64,000 nt of DNA from Pelagimonas sp. (lineage in GTDB: Bacteria; Pseudomonadota; Alphaproteobacteria; Rhodobacterales; Rhodobacteraceae). Location of the stretch: the NCBI GenBank assembly GCA_025210345.1, contig JAOARX010000016.1, positions 62,001 to 126,000 on the forward strand, read 5' to 3'. Below the pieces are notes generated by a model. That model was given only the letters and a program-made list of their open reading frames with translations. It was not told the origin of the DNA and did no database searches. The position numbers and the translations under genes were made by a program. Below are positions 38,703 through 47,680 of the stretch, piece after piece (within the stretch, counting starts at the first letter, position 1; every line of letters begins with the position of its first letter).

Positions 38703-39770
38703 ATGAAGAGACCACCGTATACCGTATTGATCGTTGATGACAGCGCCGTGGTGCGACAAGCGATGCAAGCCATCTTATCGAAAGATCCAGATATAACTGT
38801 TATTGGCGCGGCTTCTGATCCGCTTGTCGCGGCGAACTATATAAAAAAGCAGGTGCCCGACGTCATAACGTTGGACGTCGAAATGCCAAGAATGGACGGG
38901 CTCACGTTTTTGCGGCGCCTTATGGCTCAGCGACCGGTTCCAGTGGTCATGTGTTCTTCGCTCGTCACGGATCACTCGGAAACGCTCCTTCAGGCGCTGG
39001 AAGCTGGGGCCGTTGACGTCGTTTGCAAGCCGCAGCTTGGGGTGCGCGAATTTCTGAATGAAAACAGTTTGCGTCTCACTGAGGCCGTCAAGGCCGCCGC
39101 GCAGGCGCGACTGTCAAAAGGTCGCCTGACCGGGACAAAGAAAATAAGCGCCGACGCTATTCTTCCCGCTCCTAGGGCAACCGCGATGGCACGTACTTCG
39201 GATACAATCGTTGCGATTGGCGCATCGACCGGCGGAACGGAGGCGCTCAGGGTGTTTTTGCAGGCAATGCCTGTCAATGCCCCCCCGATTGCGATTGTTC
39301 AGCACATGCCAGGCGGGTTTACCAAGGCCTTTGCGGATCGACTGAACTCTGTGTGTGAAATCACCGTCAAAGAGGCGGAAGAGGGTGATCGCATGATCAC
39401 GGGGCTGGCGCTTATTGCTCCGGGGAACGACCATATGATGATCGAACGCAGCGGTGCGCATTATCGCGTCGCCTTGAAAGAGGGGCCGCTTGTGTCGCGG
39501 CATCGTCCTTCTGTGGATGTGTTGATGAGATCGGTCGCGCGATCCGCGGGCAACAATGCCATAGGGTTGATCATGACCGGGATGGGGGACGATGGATCCA
39601 AGGGGCTGCTGGAAATGAAGGAGGCCGGGGCAACCACCTTTGGCCAGGACGAACAAAGCTGTGTCGTGTATGGCATGCCCAAAGTGGCGAAAAATGTCGG
39701 GGCGGTCATGACTGAATTGGGTTTGGACAAACTCCCGGCTGCGATCTTGCAAAAGGTTTCAGAACGTTAG
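38703..39770 (+). CDS. cheB: Chemotaxis methylesterase/deamidase CheB
   Basis: A 355-residue two-domain protein. The receiver domain has Asp58 in VITLDVEMPRMDG. The esterase domain has Ser175 in IGASTGGTE, His201 in IVQHMPGGF and the late catalytic Asp in TGMGDDGSKG. It removes methyl groups from receptors and may deamidate them, which matters as cheD is absent here. The frame is open further upstream inside cheR, but ATG 38703 lies two bases after the cheR stop. Confidence 0.96.
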   Translation: MKRPPYTVLIVDDSAVVRQAMQAILSKDPDITVIGAASDPLVAANYIKKQVPDVITLDVEMPRMDGLTFLRRLMAQRPVPVVMCSSLVTDHSETLLQALEAGAVDVVCKPQLGVREFLNENSLRLTEAVKAAAQARLSKGRLTGTKKISADAILPAPRATAMARTSDTIVAIGASTGGTEALRVFLQAMPVNAPPIAIVQHMPGGFTKAFADRLNSVCEITVKEAEEGDRMITGLALIAPGNDHMMIERSGAHYRVALKEGPLVSRHRPSVDVLMRSVARSAGNNAIGLIMTGMGDDGSKGLLEMKEAGATTFGQDEQSCVVYGMPKVAKNVGAVMTELGLDKLPAAILQKVSER

Positions 39771-39964
39771 GTGGGATTGGTTTGTAAAGCGATTTCGTCT
39801 GGAACGGATGGGGTCCGCCTTGGTTGATCGGCGTTTGCGTAAGGGGTGCAGCTTTCGCGGTGACGACCGGGGGTGTTGCATTGGCCGGTGATCGGTGCCA
39901 GTGGTGAACTCTATCAGATCGGCACACTGTAGGGTGTCATGAGATTCCGGTGCAGCGTCTGTCA

Positions 39965-40606
39965 ATGAGAGAACGGATGGACTTTATCCTTGATGGAAAT
40001 GAACTGGGGCGCACGACAGTGGTTTTGGCCCATGGGGCAGGGGCCCCGATGGACACACCATGGATGACTGCGACCGCCGAACATCTGGCCAAGCAGGGAA
40101 TGCGCGTCGCGCGGTTTGAGTTCAGCTATATGGCCGCGCGCCGTTCCGGTGGATCCAAGAGGCCGCCTGCCAAGGCGGAAACCTATATCCCTGAATACCT
40201 CGCCGCTTTGGAAAGTCTTTCCTGCACTGGTCCGCTGATCATCGGTGGAAAAAGCATGGGCGGGCGTGTGGCAAGCCTTGTTGCGCAAGACCTGTTTGAC
40301 GCGGGGGCCGTGCGCGGATTGCTTTGCCTGGGGTTTCCGTTCCATCCCCCGGCCAAGCCGGAGGTCCACCGGGGGGACCATTTCCAACACATGACCTGCC
40401 CCGCGCTGATTTGCCAGGGCACGCGAGATCCGTTTGGATCACGAGAAGAGGTCTTGGGCTATTCGGTTTCGCCCGCAGTGGCGCTCAGTTGGCTAGAGGA
40501 TGGGGACCACGATCTAAAGCCACGCAAGCGGATCACAGGGCTGGGGTTGGACGATCATCTCGCGATGGTTGCTGAGCGTGTCACCGATTGGGCCGCGACG
40601 ATCTAG
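39965..40606 (+). CDS. Alpha/beta hydrolase of the KANL3/Tex30 type
   Basis: A 213-residue alpha/beta hydrolase. It shows LAHGAGAPMDTPWM (oxyanion region), the nucleophile elbow GGKSMGGRVAS, the acid GTRDPFGS and the catalytic His in EDGDHDLKPR. The substrate is unknown; relatives are poorly studied serine hydrolases or dienelactone-hydrolase-like. The start is uncertain: GTG 39950, ATG 39965 and ATG 39977 are all in frame. Its stop overlaps the convergent TetR gene by four bases. Confidence 0.78.
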   Translation: MRERMDFILDGNELGRTTVVLAHGAGAPMDTPWMTATAEHLAKQGMRVARFEFSYMAARRSGGSKRPPAKAETYIPEYLAALESLSCTGPLIIGGKSMGGRVASLVAQDLFDAGAVRGLLCLGFPFHPPAKPEVHRGDHFQHMTCPALICQGTRDPFGSREEVLGYSVSPAVALSWLEDGDHDLKPRKRITGLGLDDHLAMVAERVTDWAATI

Positions 40607-41229
40607 GGGATCGAGGCTTCGGTGTGTCGCGCGATAAAATCCGCGACGTGGCAGGGCTGTGGAGCGGTGCTCGCGAATAGCTCAACATAGTGTTGAACAC
40701 GGCCCAGCCGTTCGTGGTGGCTTTCGTTCACCTCCATCGAGATATAGCCGATCTGCGTATATATCACCGTCATGCCGCGCACTTCGGCCTGGGCCGGGCT
40801 ATAGCCAAACCGCTTGAACATCTGCGTGACTGCTGTTTTTCGCATCTCGTCAGCATGATCCAAACGCAGTTTGACTTCGGGGTTTGTGCGCGCCCAGTTC
40901 CGCACAGCCAGGTCCAAACGGGAATCAAACAGCTCCGGGTTCAGCCAGCAGTCCATCAGGTGGAACAGCGCTTCGCAGATGTGATGGGCGTCTTTGTTGC
41001 ATTGCGTCACCAGATTGCCGGTGTTCTTCTCTTCCCAGCGGCGCAGCATGTCGCGGTGAAGCTCTGACAGATCTTTGAAAAACCAGTAAAATCCCGTGCG
41101 CGTCAGGTTGAGTTGTTGCGCCAAAGGCATGACTTTTACCGCTTCAATTCCGCCTGAAATCAATAAGTTATAGGCCGCGTCCAGCCAGAGGTCACGGGAT
41201 CCGCGGGGGCGTTTCAATGCAGTGGGCAT
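40603..41229 (-). CDS. TetR-family regulator
   Basis: A 208-residue protein with an N-terminal TetR helix-turn-helix (AQQLNLTRTGFYWFFKD) and a helical ligand-binding domain. It is divergent from the flavin-dependent demethylase gene, with a perfect palindrome in the gap, so it most likely controls that gene. ATG 41229 (MPTALKRPRGSRD) gives the usual short arm before the helix-turn-helix. The frame extends nine codons further. Confidence 0.87.
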   Translation of the reverse strand: MPTALKRPRGSRDLWLDAAYNLLISGGIEAVKVMPLAQQLNLTRTGFYWFFKDLSELHRDMLRRWEEKNTGNLVTQCNKDAHHICEALFHLMDCWLNPELFDSRLDLAVRNWARTNPEVKLRLDHADEMRKTAVTQMFKRFGYSPAQAEVRGMTVIYTQIGYISMEVNESHHERLGRVQHYVELFASTAPQPCHVADFIARHTEASIP

Positions 41230-41246
41230 GAGGCAACCATAGAAAT

Positions 41247-41264
41247 CTTGACGCATATGTCAAG
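41247..41264. promoter_or_regulatory. Palindromic operator candidate for the TetR regulator
   Basis: CTTGAC-GCATAT-GTCAAG is a perfect 6-bp inverted repeat with a 6-bp, itself near-palindromic, centre. It starts 18 bases before the TetR start codon and 66 bases before the demethylase. This size and symmetry fit a TetR dimer site. Confidence 0.55.
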
Positions 41265-41329
41265 TTGGCACTGTTCAGGCCTTTACACCTGTGTCAGGAT
41301 TTCTGAAACAGCCGACCGAGATGGACCCC

Positions 41330-43375
41330 ATGCCCCACGATCCCTTGCTTCAGCCATATCAACTTAAACATCTGACGTTGAAGAACCGCATCATGACCAC
41401 CAGTCATGAGCCCGCCTATCCCGAAGACGGGATGCCCAAGGAACGCTATCGCGCCTATCATGAAACACGTGCACGGGCGGGGGTGGCGCTGGCCATGACC
41501 GCCGGGTCTGCGGCCGTTTCCCGCGACAGCCCCCCGGTGTTCAACAACATTCTGGCCTACAAAGACGAAGTGGTGCCCTGGATCCGGGATCTGACGGATG
41601 GCTGCCATGCGCATGGTTGTGCGGTGATGATCCAGTTGACTCATCTTGGGCGTCGCACAGCTTGGAACAAGGGCGACTGGTTGCCTTCGGTGTCCTCGTC
41701 TCGCCATCGTGAACCCGCGCATCGCGCCTTTCCCAAGTTGATCGAGGATTGGGATATCGACCGGATCATCAGCGATTTTGCCGACGCGGCAGAGCGCATG
41801 AAAGCCGGGGGCATGGATGGGATTGAACTTCAGGTTTATGGCCATCTGCTTGATCAATTCTGGTCGCCTCTCACAAATGACCTGGTTGGGCCGTATGGGG
41901 CGGATACGCTGGAAAACCGCATGCGGTTTCCGCTGGATGTCTTGGGGGCGATCCGCAAACGGGTGGGCGACGCGTTCATCGTCGGATTTCGCTTTACGGC
42001 GGATGAGGCTCAAAAAGGCGGGATCACCGAAGACGAGGGGATAAAGATGTCGCGCATTCTGGCCGCGACGGGTCAGCTCGACTTTCTGAACGTAGTGCGT
42101 GGGCGCATCCATACCGATCCCGCGATGACGGATCTGATCCCGGTGCAGGGCATGGCGAATGCTCCTCATCTGGATTTCGCGGGTCGCGTCAAGGCGGCAA
42201 CCGGCATGCCCACCTTTCACGCGGCCAAGATCCCCGACGTGGCCACAGCGCGCCACGCGGTGCAGGCGGGGTTGTTGGACATGGTTGGGATGACCCGCGC
42301 GCATATGGCCGATCCGCATGTGGTCAAGAAGATCATGGAAGGACGCGAAGACGATATTCGCCCCTGTGTCGGAGCCACCTATTGTCTGGACCGGATCTAT
42401 CAGGCCGGGGATGCGCTGTGCATTCACAACGCCGCCACGGGCCGCGAGTTGACCATGCCGCATGACATCCAAGCCGCACCACATAGTCGCAAAGTGGTGA
42501 TCATCGGGGCTGGCCCTGCGGGGCTGGAGGCCGCGCGCGTTGCTGCGGAACGTGGTCACGATGTCACTGTGTTCGAAGCGCAGCCAGATCCCGGTGGCCA
42601 GGTGCGCCTGACCGCGCAAAGCCCCCGCCGACGCGAGATGCTGTCGATCATCGATTGGCGCATGGCGCAATGCGCCGCGCGCGATGTGGCGTTCCACTTC
42701 AACACCTGGGCCGAGGTCGAGGACGTCATGGCGCTGTCGCCGGATGTGGTGATCGTTGCGACCGGGGGCATGCCCAACACTGAACTGTTCGAAACCCGGG
42801 GCGAAGCCGCCCATGTGGTCACGACGTGGGATCTGATTTCCGGCGATGTGAAACCCGCGCACAACGTGCTGATCTACGATGAAAGCGGCGACCATCCCGC
42901 ATTGCAAGCGGCCGAGATCGCGGCAAATTCTGGTGCCCGGGTCGAGGTCATGACGCCGGATCGGGTTTTTGCGCCGGATATTATGGCGATGAATCTGGTG
43001 CCGTATATGCGGGCCTTGCAGGACAAGGATGTGACCTTTACCGTCACGCGGCGTTTGCTGGGGGTCGAACGGTCTGGCAATCAACTGCGGGCCGCGATTG
43101 GCACCGACTATAGCGATTTGGTGCAGCACAAAGACTATGACCAAGTCTTTGTGAATTATGGGGTTTTGCCGTTGGATGAACTCTATTTCGATCTCAAGCC
43201 GCACAGTCGAAACCTGGGCGAGGTCGATTATGACGCGCTGATTGCGGGTCAGCCGCAGCAGGTTGTTCGCAATTGTGACGGCGGGTTCGAATTGTACCGG
43301 ATCGGGGATGCGGTTTCGGCCCGCAACACCCATGCGGCGATCTATGATGCGCTGCGTCTGGTGAAAGATATTTAG
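41330..43375 (+). CDS. Flavin-dependent amine demethylase, N-methylproline demethylase (StcD)-like
   Basis: A 681-residue member of the trimethylamine dehydrogenase/2,4-dienoyl-CoA reductase family. An FMN-binding old-yellow-enzyme barrel (1-335) with IQLTHLGRRTAWN is followed by the Fe-S motif region (346-364) and a C-terminal dinucleotide-binding part with VVIIGAGPAGLEAARVAAE. Overall it looks most like StcD, which demethylates N-methylproline in proline betaine breakdown; the substrate here is not proven. The Fe-S motif keeps Cys346, Cys352 and Cys364 but has Ala349 where TMADH has the second Cys. ATG 41330 fits family starts; ATG 41321 is possible. Confidence 0.82.
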   Translation: MPHDPLLQPYQLKHLTLKNRIMTTSHEPAYPEDGMPKERYRAYHETRARAGVALAMTAGSAAVSRDSPPVFNNILAYKDEVVPWIRDLTDGCHAHGCAVMIQLTHLGRRTAWNKGDWLPSVSSSRHREPAHRAFPKLIEDWDIDRIISDFADAAERMKAGGMDGIELQVYGHLLDQFWSPLTNDLVGPYGADTLENRMRFPLDVLGAIRKRVGDAFIVGFRFTADEAQKGGITEDEGIKMSRILAATGQLDFLNVVRGRIHTDPAMTDLIPVQGMANAPHLDFAGRVKAATGMPTFHAAKIPDVATARHAVQAGLLDMVGMTRAHMADPHVVKKIMEGREDDIRPCVGATYCLDRIYQAGDALCIHNAATGRELTMPHDIQAAPHSRKVVIIGAGPAGLEAARVAAERGHDVTVFEAQPDPGGQVRLTAQSPRRREMLSIIDWRMAQCAARDVAFHFNTWAEVEDVMALSPDVVIVATGGMPNTELFETRGEAAHVVTTWDLISGDVKPAHNVLIYDESGDHPALQAAEIAANSGARVEVMTPDRVFAPDIMAMNLVPYMRALQDKDVTFTVTRRLLGVERSGNQLRAAIGTDYSDLVQHKDYDQVFVNYGVLPLDELYFDLKPHSRNLGEVDYDALIAGQPQQVVRNCDGGFELYRIGDAVSARNTHAAIYDALRLVKDI

Positions 43376-43395
43376 GTGAAAGACATCTAAGCGAA

Positions 43396-43423
43396 TGCAG
43401 GCCCCCGCGATCAGGGGCCCGCA
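43396..43423. terminator. Hairpin between convergent demethylase and aminotransferase genes
   Basis: TGC-a-GGCCCC-cgcgatca-GGGGCC-c-GCA forms a strong stem of about nine pairs in the 59-base gap between the two stops. There is no T run. By position it likely ends transcription from both sides. Confidence 0.55.
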
Positions 43424-43434
43424 TCTGGCATGTC

Positions 43435-44757
43435 TCAGTCGATCTTGCGCAGGATGTCAGCCAGTTTGCCAAACAGCATCTGGATTTCATCTTCGGAAAT
43501 GATCAGCGGCGGCGACAGGGCAATGATGTCACCCGTGACGCGGATCATCAGGCCCTCGTCCCAGGCGGCTTTCATGGCTTCGGTGGCGCGCGCGCCAACC
43601 GCTCCGGGGCGGCTTTCAAGCTCAATCGCGCCGACAAGCCCCAGATTGCGCAGGTCTTTGACGTGCGGCAGGTCGCGCAGATTGTGAACCGCCTCTTCCC
43701 ACAGCGGGGCCAGCGCCTGCGCGCGGGCGAACAGGTCTTGCTGCTTGTAGGTTTCAAGCGAGGCCAGCGCCGCCGCCACGCCCATCGGGTGGGCGGAATA
43801 GGTATAGCCGTGGAACAGCTCGATCGGCGCGTCGGCGTTTTCCATGGCCGAGTTGTAGATCTTTTCGTCAACAATCACGGCGCCCATCGGGATGACACCG
43901 TTGGTCAGGCCCTTGGCGGTGGTGATCAGGTCGGGTTTGACGTCGAAATACTCAGCGGCCGAGGCCGTGCCCAGGCGGCCATAGGCGGTGATCACCTCGT
44001 CGAAAATCAGCAAGATGCCATAGCGGTCACAGATTTCGCGAAGACGTTTCAGATAGCCAACGGGCGGCAGCAAGACGCCGGTTGAGCCCGCCATGGGCTC
44101 GACAATCACCGCGGCGATGGTCGATGGATCGTGCAGTTCGGCGATGCGGATCAGATCATCGGCATATTCGGCGCCATGTTCAGGGCAGCCCCTGGAAAAG
44201 CTGTTGCGCGCGGGGTCATGGGTGTGGCGCATATGGTCGACGCCCGTCAACAGCGAACCATAGTGCTTGCGGTTGTTGACAATCCCACCCACGGAAATGC
44301 CGCCGAACCCAACGCCATGGTATCCCCGCTCGCGTCCGATCAGACGGGTGCGGGCGCCGTCGCCGCGCATGCGGTGGTAATGCAGCGCGATCTTAAGCGC
44401 GGTGTCCACGGATTCAGATCCCGATCCGGTAAAGAACACATGATCCAACCCCGCGGGGAACAGGTTTGAGAGTTTCGACGCCAGCTCAAAGGCCTGGGGC
44501 GTGCCAAAGTTGAAATGCGGCGCGTAGTCCAGCGTTGCAATTTGCTTTTGCACAGCTTCGACAATGAGCGGCTGATTGTGGCCGGCATTCACACACCAAA
44601 GCCCGGCGGTGGCATCGAGAATCTGACGGCCGTCGTGGCTGGTGTAATACATGCCGTCGGCGGCCGTGATCATACGCGGGTCATTGGCGAAATCACGGTT
44701 GGCCGAAAAGGGCATCCAGAAATGCGACATGGCATTCGAATTGGTGGCGCTGGTCAT
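43435..44757 (-). CDS. Omega-amino acid/amine:pyruvate aminotransferase (class III)
   Basis: A 440-residue PLP enzyme of the beta-alanine/omega-amine:pyruvate type. It has the family start FWMPFSANRDF, FTGSGSESVDTALK (phosphate site), RGYHGVGFGGISVGG, the cofactor Asp in LIFDEVITAYGRLG and the Schiff-base Lys in TTAKGLTNGVIPMGA. It probably moves an amino group from an amine or omega-amino acid to pyruvate. The exact donor is unknown. ATG 44757 has AAGGAG nine bases upstream. It faces an XRE-cupin regulator gene. Confidence 0.87.
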   Translation of the reverse strand: MTSATNSNAMSHFWMPFSANRDFANDPRMITAADGMYYTSHDGRQILDATAGLWCVNAGHNQPLIVEAVQKQIATLDYAPHFNFGTPQAFELASKLSNLFPAGLDHVFFTGSGSESVDTALKIALHYHRMRGDGARTRLIGRERGYHGVGFGGISVGGIVNNRKHYGSLLTGVDHMRHTHDPARNSFSRGCPEHGAEYADDLIRIAELHDPSTIAAVIVEPMAGSTGVLLPPVGYLKRLREICDRYGILLIFDEVITAYGRLGTASAAEYFDVKPDLITTAKGLTNGVIPMGAVIVDEKIYNSAMENADAPIELFHGYTYSAHPMGVAAALASLETYKQQDLFARAQALAPLWEEAVHNLRDLPHVKDLRNLGLVGAIELESRPGAVGARATEAMKAAWDEGLMIRVTGDIIALSPPLIISEDEIQMLFGKLADILRKID

Positions 44758-44936
44758 GGCTGTGCTCCTTGGGGACATATCAGGGGAAACCCACCCGAAT
44801 GTTTTGAAGGAGGGGGGATTGCGCAATCAATCCTGATTTTTGCACTGCTGGGTGTGCCTTGTAATACAGGCGATTTCTGCGAAAATGCTTTCGATCCAAA
44901 GCGGAAAATCACGCAAAAATCAGCAGGGCCCCCGGA

Positions 44937-45506
44937 ATGCGCAAATCGACGTCCCCCCATGATCAACTGGTCGCGCGTCGATTGCGGGTGGTTCGGCAGG
45001 CCAAGGGCCTTTCGCAACGCGAACTGGCGCGGCGGACCGGTGTGGGAAGCGGCACCATCAGCCAGATCGAATCCGGGGCCACGCAGCCTTCGGTCGCGGT
45101 GCTGAAGAAGATCCTGGATGGTGTGCCGATGGATCTGGCCAGCTTTTTCAGTTTCGAACTGGCCTCGGATGACATGGTGGTGTTTCGCAAGGCCGATCAG
45201 GTCGACATCGGCGCGCCTGGTGTTCAGTATCGCATGGTCTCGGCCAAGAACCCGGACCACAAGATCCAGATGATTCACGAACGCTATGAACCGGGCAAAG
45301 ACTCTGGCCGCCGGATGATCAGCCACGAGGGCGAGGAATGCGGCGTAGTTCTGTCTGGCGTGCTGGAAATCACCCTTGAGGATGAGGTGTTCCTGCTGGA
45401 ACCCGGCGATGCCTATTATTTCCAAAGCACCCGCCCACATCGGTTTCGCAACCCCGGATCCGAACCCTGCGAAGTGGTCAGCGCCTGCACGCCACCCAGC
45501 TTTTGA
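44937..45506 (+). CDS. XRE-cupin regulator, PuuR-like
   Basis: A 189-residue protein with an XRE helix-turn-helix at about 10-65 (LSQRELARRTGVGSGTISQI) and a cupin at about 105-185 (SHEGEECGVVLSGVLEI, then PGDAYYFQSTRPHRFRNP). Relatives such as PuuR repress polyamine and amine catabolism. It is divergent from the omega-aminotransferase gene, its likely target, across 179 bases. It is not closely similar to the other XRE-cupin gene at 4.7 kb. Confidence 0.87.
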   Translation: MRKSTSPHDQLVARRLRVVRQAKGLSQRELARRTGVGSGTISQIESGATQPSVAVLKKILDGVPMDLASFFSFELASDDMVVFRKADQVDIGAPGVQYRMVSAKNPDHKIQMIHERYEPGKDSGRRMISHEGEECGVVLSGVLEITLEDEVFLLEPGDAYYFQSTRPHRFRNPGSEPCEVVSACTPPSF

Positions 45507-45552
45507 CGCAGGGGTTTGACTTTGCCCTTTGGGCTGTCTAAGGCTTGGCTGA

Positions 45553-45638
45553 ACCGTTGGGGTGCCCCGTTTGGGGCTGAGAGGTGCGCGCACTAACCCA
45601 TCGAACCTGATCCGGGCAATTCCGGCGTAGGGAACGGT
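45553..45638 (+). promoter_or_regulatory. TPP riboswitch (THI element)
   Basis: P1 is ACCGTT (45553-45558) paired with AACGGT (45633-45638). Conserved blocks are GGGGTGCC, GGCTGAGAGG, ACCCATCGAACCTGATC and CGGCGTAGGGA, which form the pyrimidine- and diphosphate-sensing helices. It lies 58 bases before thiD and should switch the whole operon off when thiamin diphosphate is plentiful, probably at translation as no clear terminator follows. Confidence 0.96.
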
Positions 45639-45695
45639 CTGCGAACACTTCGTGATGACGTGCCCCTGCGCTTGCCCAAACCATAGGAGCAAGGC

Positions 45696-46529
45696 ATGGC
45701 AGCGATTGCATTGACCATTGCGGGATCTGACAGCGGCGGTGGCGCGGGCATTCAGGCCGACCTGAAGGCCATGTCGGCGCTGGGCGTCTATGGGGCGTCG
45801 GTGATCACGGCTGTGACGGCGCAGAACACGCAGGCGGTGACAGCGGTGCATGGAATCCCGCTGGACGTGGTGCGCGCGCAGATCGACGCGGTACTGTCAG
45901 ACCTTGATGTCAAAGCAATCAAGATCGGGATGCTGGCCACCCCTGAGATCATTCACTGCGTGGCGGATGGGCTGGCTGACTTCACGGGGCCGATCGTGCT
46001 GGATCCGGTGATGATTGCCAAATCAGGCGATGCGCTGCTGGCTCAGGACGCGGTCAGCACCCTGCGCGAGGTTCTCGTGCCCCGCGCGACCCTCTTGACC
46101 CCGAACCTTCCCGAAGCAGCCTGCCTATTGGGTGGCGAAGAAGCGCAAAACCCTGATGAGATGCGGGCGCAGGGCGTAGCGCTGTGCGGCCTTGGGGCGG
46201 GCGCGGTGTTGATGAAAGGTGGGCATGCGCAGGGCGAAACCTGCCATGATCTGCTGATCGTACCCAATCCCGATTCAAATCCCGGTGCCCTTCCGGGGGC
46301 TGCGGAAACCAACCTGACCGCCCCGCGCCAGAACACCCGGAACACGCATGGCACCGGGTGCACCCTGTCCTCGTCGATCGCTGCCGGGCTGGCCAAAGGG
46401 CTGGTGCTGCAAGACGCGGTGACACAGGCGCACGCCTATCTGCAGGGTGCGATTGCCCAGGCCGACGATCTGAATATCGGTCAGGGGCACGGCCCGGTGC
46501 ACCACTTTTATCAGGCATGGGGTGCATGA
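45696..46529 (+). CDS. thiD: Hydroxymethylpyrimidine (phosphate) kinase
   Basis: A 277-residue ribokinase-fold enzyme. It has GSDSGGGAGIQADLKAMSALG at the N-terminus, the IKIGMLATPEII strand, DPVMIAKSGDALL and the anion hole NTHGTGCTLSSSIAAGLAKG. It phosphorylates HMP twice to HMP-PP. It is the first gene behind the TPP riboswitch and overlaps thiO by four bases. With no thiC here, its HMP must come from salvage or a distant thiC. Confidence 0.96.
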   Translation: MAAIALTIAGSDSGGGAGIQADLKAMSALGVYGASVITAVTAQNTQAVTAVHGIPLDVVRAQIDAVLSDLDVKAIKIGMLATPEIIHCVADGLADFTGPIVLDPVMIAKSGDALLAQDAVSTLREVLVPRATLLTPNLPEAACLLGGEEAQNPDEMRAQGVALCGLGAGAVLMKGGHAQGETCHDLLIVPNPDSNPGALPGAAETNLTAPRQNTRNTHGTGCTLSSSIAAGLAKGLVLQDAVTQAHAYLQGAIAQADDLNIGQGHGPVHHFYQAWGA

Positions 46530-47500
46530 CGCTTTACTCTGTCATAGGGGCGGGCGTTGCGGGCCTTGCGGTCGCGACCGAGCTGGTCGAGCGCGGGGCC
46601 CAAGTGCAGGTTTTTGACCCGTCAGGACCGCCGGGGCCCCATGGGTGTTCGTGGTGGGCCGGGGGCATGCTGGCCCCGTGGTGCGAATATGAAAACGCGG
46701 AAGAGCCGGTTTTGCGGTTGGGTCAGCAGGCGATTGACTGGTGGGCGGGGCGCACGGCTGTCCAGCGCCACGGCACGCTGGTGGTTGCCAATCGTCGCGA
46801 TCTTCCGGATCTGCGCCGCTTTGCCCGCCGCACCGAAGGGTTCCGTGAAATGGGACCCGAGATACAGGGGCTTGAACCCGATCTGCACGGGTTTTCGAGG
46901 GGGCTGTTCTTTGAGCAAGAGGCCCATCTGGATCCCCGCAAGGCATTGATGGATCTCTATCGCGGCCTTCAGGAAAAGGGCGTGACCTTCCACAAACGCA
47001 TGGCCCGGGGTCAGGTGCGCCATGCGATCGACTGCCGGGGGTTGCACGCGCGCGAAATCCTGCATGATCTGCGCGGCGTCAAAGGCGAGATGCTGGTGAT
47101 CCGCTGTCCGGATGTGACGCTGACCCGCCCGGTGCGCCTGCTGCATCCGCGCATGCCGCTGTATATCGTGCCGCGTGGCGATGGGGTGTACATGCTGGGT
47201 GCCACCATGGTCGAGAGCGAAGACAGCTCGCGCATAACGGCGCGGTCGATGCTTGAGTTGCTCAGCGCGGCCTATGCCCTGAACCCGGCCTTCGGCGAGG
47301 CCGAGGTGCTGGAAATTGGCGTCGATCTGCGTCCGGCTTTCCCGGACAACCTGCCCCGGATTCGCAGGCTGGGGCATACGATCTATGCGAACGGGCTGTA
47401 TCGCCACGGGTATCTGCTGGCCCCTGCCCTGGCGCGCGGGGTCGCGGATCTGGCGCTTGAGAACACACATTCGGAGATGGTTGATGAAGATCGTGCTTAA
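46526..47500 (+). CDS. thiO: Glycine oxidase ThiO
   Basis: A 324-residue FAD-dependent amine oxidase. It starts with the dinucleotide fold VIGAGVAGLAVATELVERGA and ends with NGLYRHGYLLAPALARGVAD, typical of ThiO/DAO. It oxidises glycine to the iminoacetate used by ThiG in thiazole formation, the aerobic alternative to ThiH. ATG 46526 overlaps the thiD stop; an upstream extension of the frame lies inside thiD and is rejected. It overlaps thiS by 17 bases. Confidence 0.94.
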   Translation: MTLYSVIGAGVAGLAVATELVERGAQVQVFDPSGPPGPHGCSWWAGGMLAPWCEYENAEEPVLRLGQQAIDWWAGRTAVQRHGTLVVANRRDLPDLRRFARRTEGFREMGPEIQGLEPDLHGFSRGLFFEQEAHLDPRKALMDLYRGLQEKGVTFHKRMARGQVRHAIDCRGLHAREILHDLRGVKGEMLVIRCPDVTLTRPVRLLHPRMPLYIVPRGDGVYMLGATMVESEDSSRITARSMLELLSAAYALNPAFGEAEVLEIGVDLRPAFPDNLPRIRRLGHTIYANGLYRHGYLLAPALARGVADLALENTHSEMVDEDRA

Positions 47501-47678
47501 CGGCGAACCGTTGGAAACCGGGGCGCGAACCCTGGGCGCCCTGCTGGACGAGGCCGGATTTTCGGGACGGGTGGCCACGGCCGTGAACGAAGAATTCATT
47601 CCCGCAACCCTACGTGCCAGCCATCTCTTGTCTGATGGTGACCGCATCGAGGTTCTCGCACCGATGCAGGGGGGATGA
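47484..47678 (+). CDS. thiS: Sulfur carrier protein ThiS
   Basis: A 64-residue ubiquitin-like protein starting [12 protein letters not shown] and ending in the required Gly-Gly (LAPMQGG). The C-terminal Gly is adenylated by ThiF and then carries sulfur as thiocarboxylate to ThiG. It overlaps the end of thiO and is spaced two bases from thiG. Confidence 0.95.
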   Translation: MKIVLNGEPLETGARTLGALLDEAGFSGRVATAVNEEFIPATLRASHLLSDGDRIEVLAPMQGG

Positions 47679-47680
47679 TC

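Noticed and set aside
41294..43333. 679-codon open frame antisense to the demethylase gene
   Set aside because: It mirrors the codon structure of the real gene, has no ribosome site, and its product is His/Arg-rich with no known domain.
44754..45851. 365-codon minus-strand frame across the XRE-cupin gene and TPP riboswitch
   Set aside because: It covers a well-supported regulator gene and a riboswitch; the product is low-complexity and Arg/Gln-rich.
46358..46525. N-terminal extension of the thiO frame into thiD
   Set aside because: The FAD-binding fold begins right after ATG 46526, which overlaps the thiD stop in the usual ATGA manner.
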